From positions 122,001-186,000 of the forward strand of contig NC_135010.1 of NCBI RefSeq assembly GCF_051020985.1: 64,000 nt of DNA, written 5' to 3'. The position numbers and the translations under genes were made by a program. Below the pieces are notes generated by a model. The model was given only the letters and a program-made list of their open reading frames with translations. It made no database searches and was not told the DNA's origin. The stretch comes from Nomia melanderi. Lineage: Eukaryota > Arthropoda > Insecta > Hymenoptera > Halictidae. Shown here piece after piece: positions 63,546 to 64,000 of the stretch (position 1 is its first letter; the number at the start of each line of letters is the position of its first letter).

Positions 63546-64000
63546 CTGAAAAATAGTCAATTGTATTATCATTTGTAATTCAAAATATTACATATTCAGT
63601 GTTAAATTATTGATAAACGTATTTTTCCGTCTTCTGACGATATAAGGTAGTTCAGATTCACTTATTTTATTAAAACAATTCGAAACCAGAAAATCCGATA
63701 ATACGATATCGTAGTGGAAACTATAACCAATTCTCGTCCTATACGTAACAGTAACGTGGTGCCACACATTTGTTTGTTAGCTTTGCATGCAACAACGTGG
63801 TGCCACCGACGCATAGTAATCCGTTTCGGCAATCTAGCCAGACAAAAGACCCAATTAATATATAACTCATCGAAAAGAAAGAAAAGCGACTTTTCCTTAT
63901 GAAACTATGTATAATGTATAATAACAACAACAACAAAAACAACAACAATAATAATAATAATAATGAAATTGTTAATAATTATTTGAACCGTTTAATTATT
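63546..64000 (-). other. msn: msn upstream intron (partial)
   Basis: Intron sequence upstream of the AAIK exon. AT-rich, with an (AAC)n/(AAT)n microsatellite at 63920-63965. No glycine-loop exon or start codon of the kinase is present. Confidence 0.75.
63920..63965 (+). repeat. (AAC)n-(AAT)n microsatellite
   Basis: Compound trinucleotide repeat: AAC units followed by AAT units, with one interruption. Confidence 0.9.

Larger units (their letters stand above)
35597..63488 (-). other. msn: msn giant intron (27.9 kb), transposon-rich
   Basis: Separates the AAIK-lysine exon from the helix-C exon. Listed separately: mariner copies at 37330-38090 and 52690-53590, piggyBac-like 39129-40400, DD41D element 40417-42289, Tc1 remnants 44190-44920 and 56520-57110, MITEs at 49517, 57960, 58683, 60768 and 61806, and repeats near 46790, 47940, 50578, 52306, 53615 and 54240. 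In 35597-37329, 38091-38640, 42290-44189, 48710-49516, 50771-52305, 54310-55490, 55830-56519, 57180-57959, 59232-60130 and 62995-63488 I see AT-rich sequence and chance ORFs without recognisable features, apart from a GC-richer patch at 36000-36480. Confidence 0.8.

Overview
This window is AT-rich animal nuclear DNA, almost certainly from an insect. It is dominated by one multi-exon gene on the minus strand: the orthologue of Drosophila misshapen (msn), the MAP4K4/TNIK/MINK1-type STE20 (germinal-centre) kinase. Thirteen exons chain together with matching splice phases and GT/AG boundaries (2305 coding nt, about 768 codons). In gene order (right to left) they are 63489-63545, 35552-35596, 35181-35463, 34822-35033, 34506-34734, 31636-31896, 30425-30606, 29175-29195 (a 21-nt microexon), 27397-27582, 26170-26273, 10904-10962, 1944-2017 and 1-592. 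The start codon and glycine-loop exon lie beyond the right edge. The C-terminal citron-homology (CNH) region expected for this family lies beyond the left edge. Hymenoptera is my best guess from base composition, the protein wording and the transposon types, but I cannot prove it from sequence alone.

Layout. 63546-64000 is upstream intron. 35597-63488 is a 27.9-kb intron that separates the VAIK-lysine exon from the rest of the kinase N-lobe. It holds a DD41D-type Tc1/mariner element with ~340-bp inverted termini, a piggyBac-like pseudogene beside it, two mariner pseudogenes, Tc1 remnants and many MITEs. 34506-35596 is the compact kinase core. 26170-31896 carries the linker exons. 10963-26169 is a 15.2-kb intron with several Tc1-like elements (one with IR/DR architecture, another interrupted by a small hAT element with an exact 8-bp target duplication), piggyBac-like remnants and TTAA-flanked MITEs. 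2018-10903 is an 8.9-kb intron with three palindromic repeats at its right end. 1-592 is a long exon with a poly-glutamine tract.

Function. By family knowledge, Msn/MAP4K4-type kinases sit upstream of JNK signalling (dorsal closure, epithelial movement) and also feed the Hippo pathway. The other coding material is transposon-derived and mostly broken; I saw no second host gene. The host-gene features most worth a second look are splicing ones: a perfect 12-bp hairpin covering a 5' splice site, the microexon, tandem donors 12 nt apart, a NAGNAG acceptor, and a read-through that would give a kinase-only product. I found no CRISPR array, rRNA, recognisable tRNA or prokaryotic feature.
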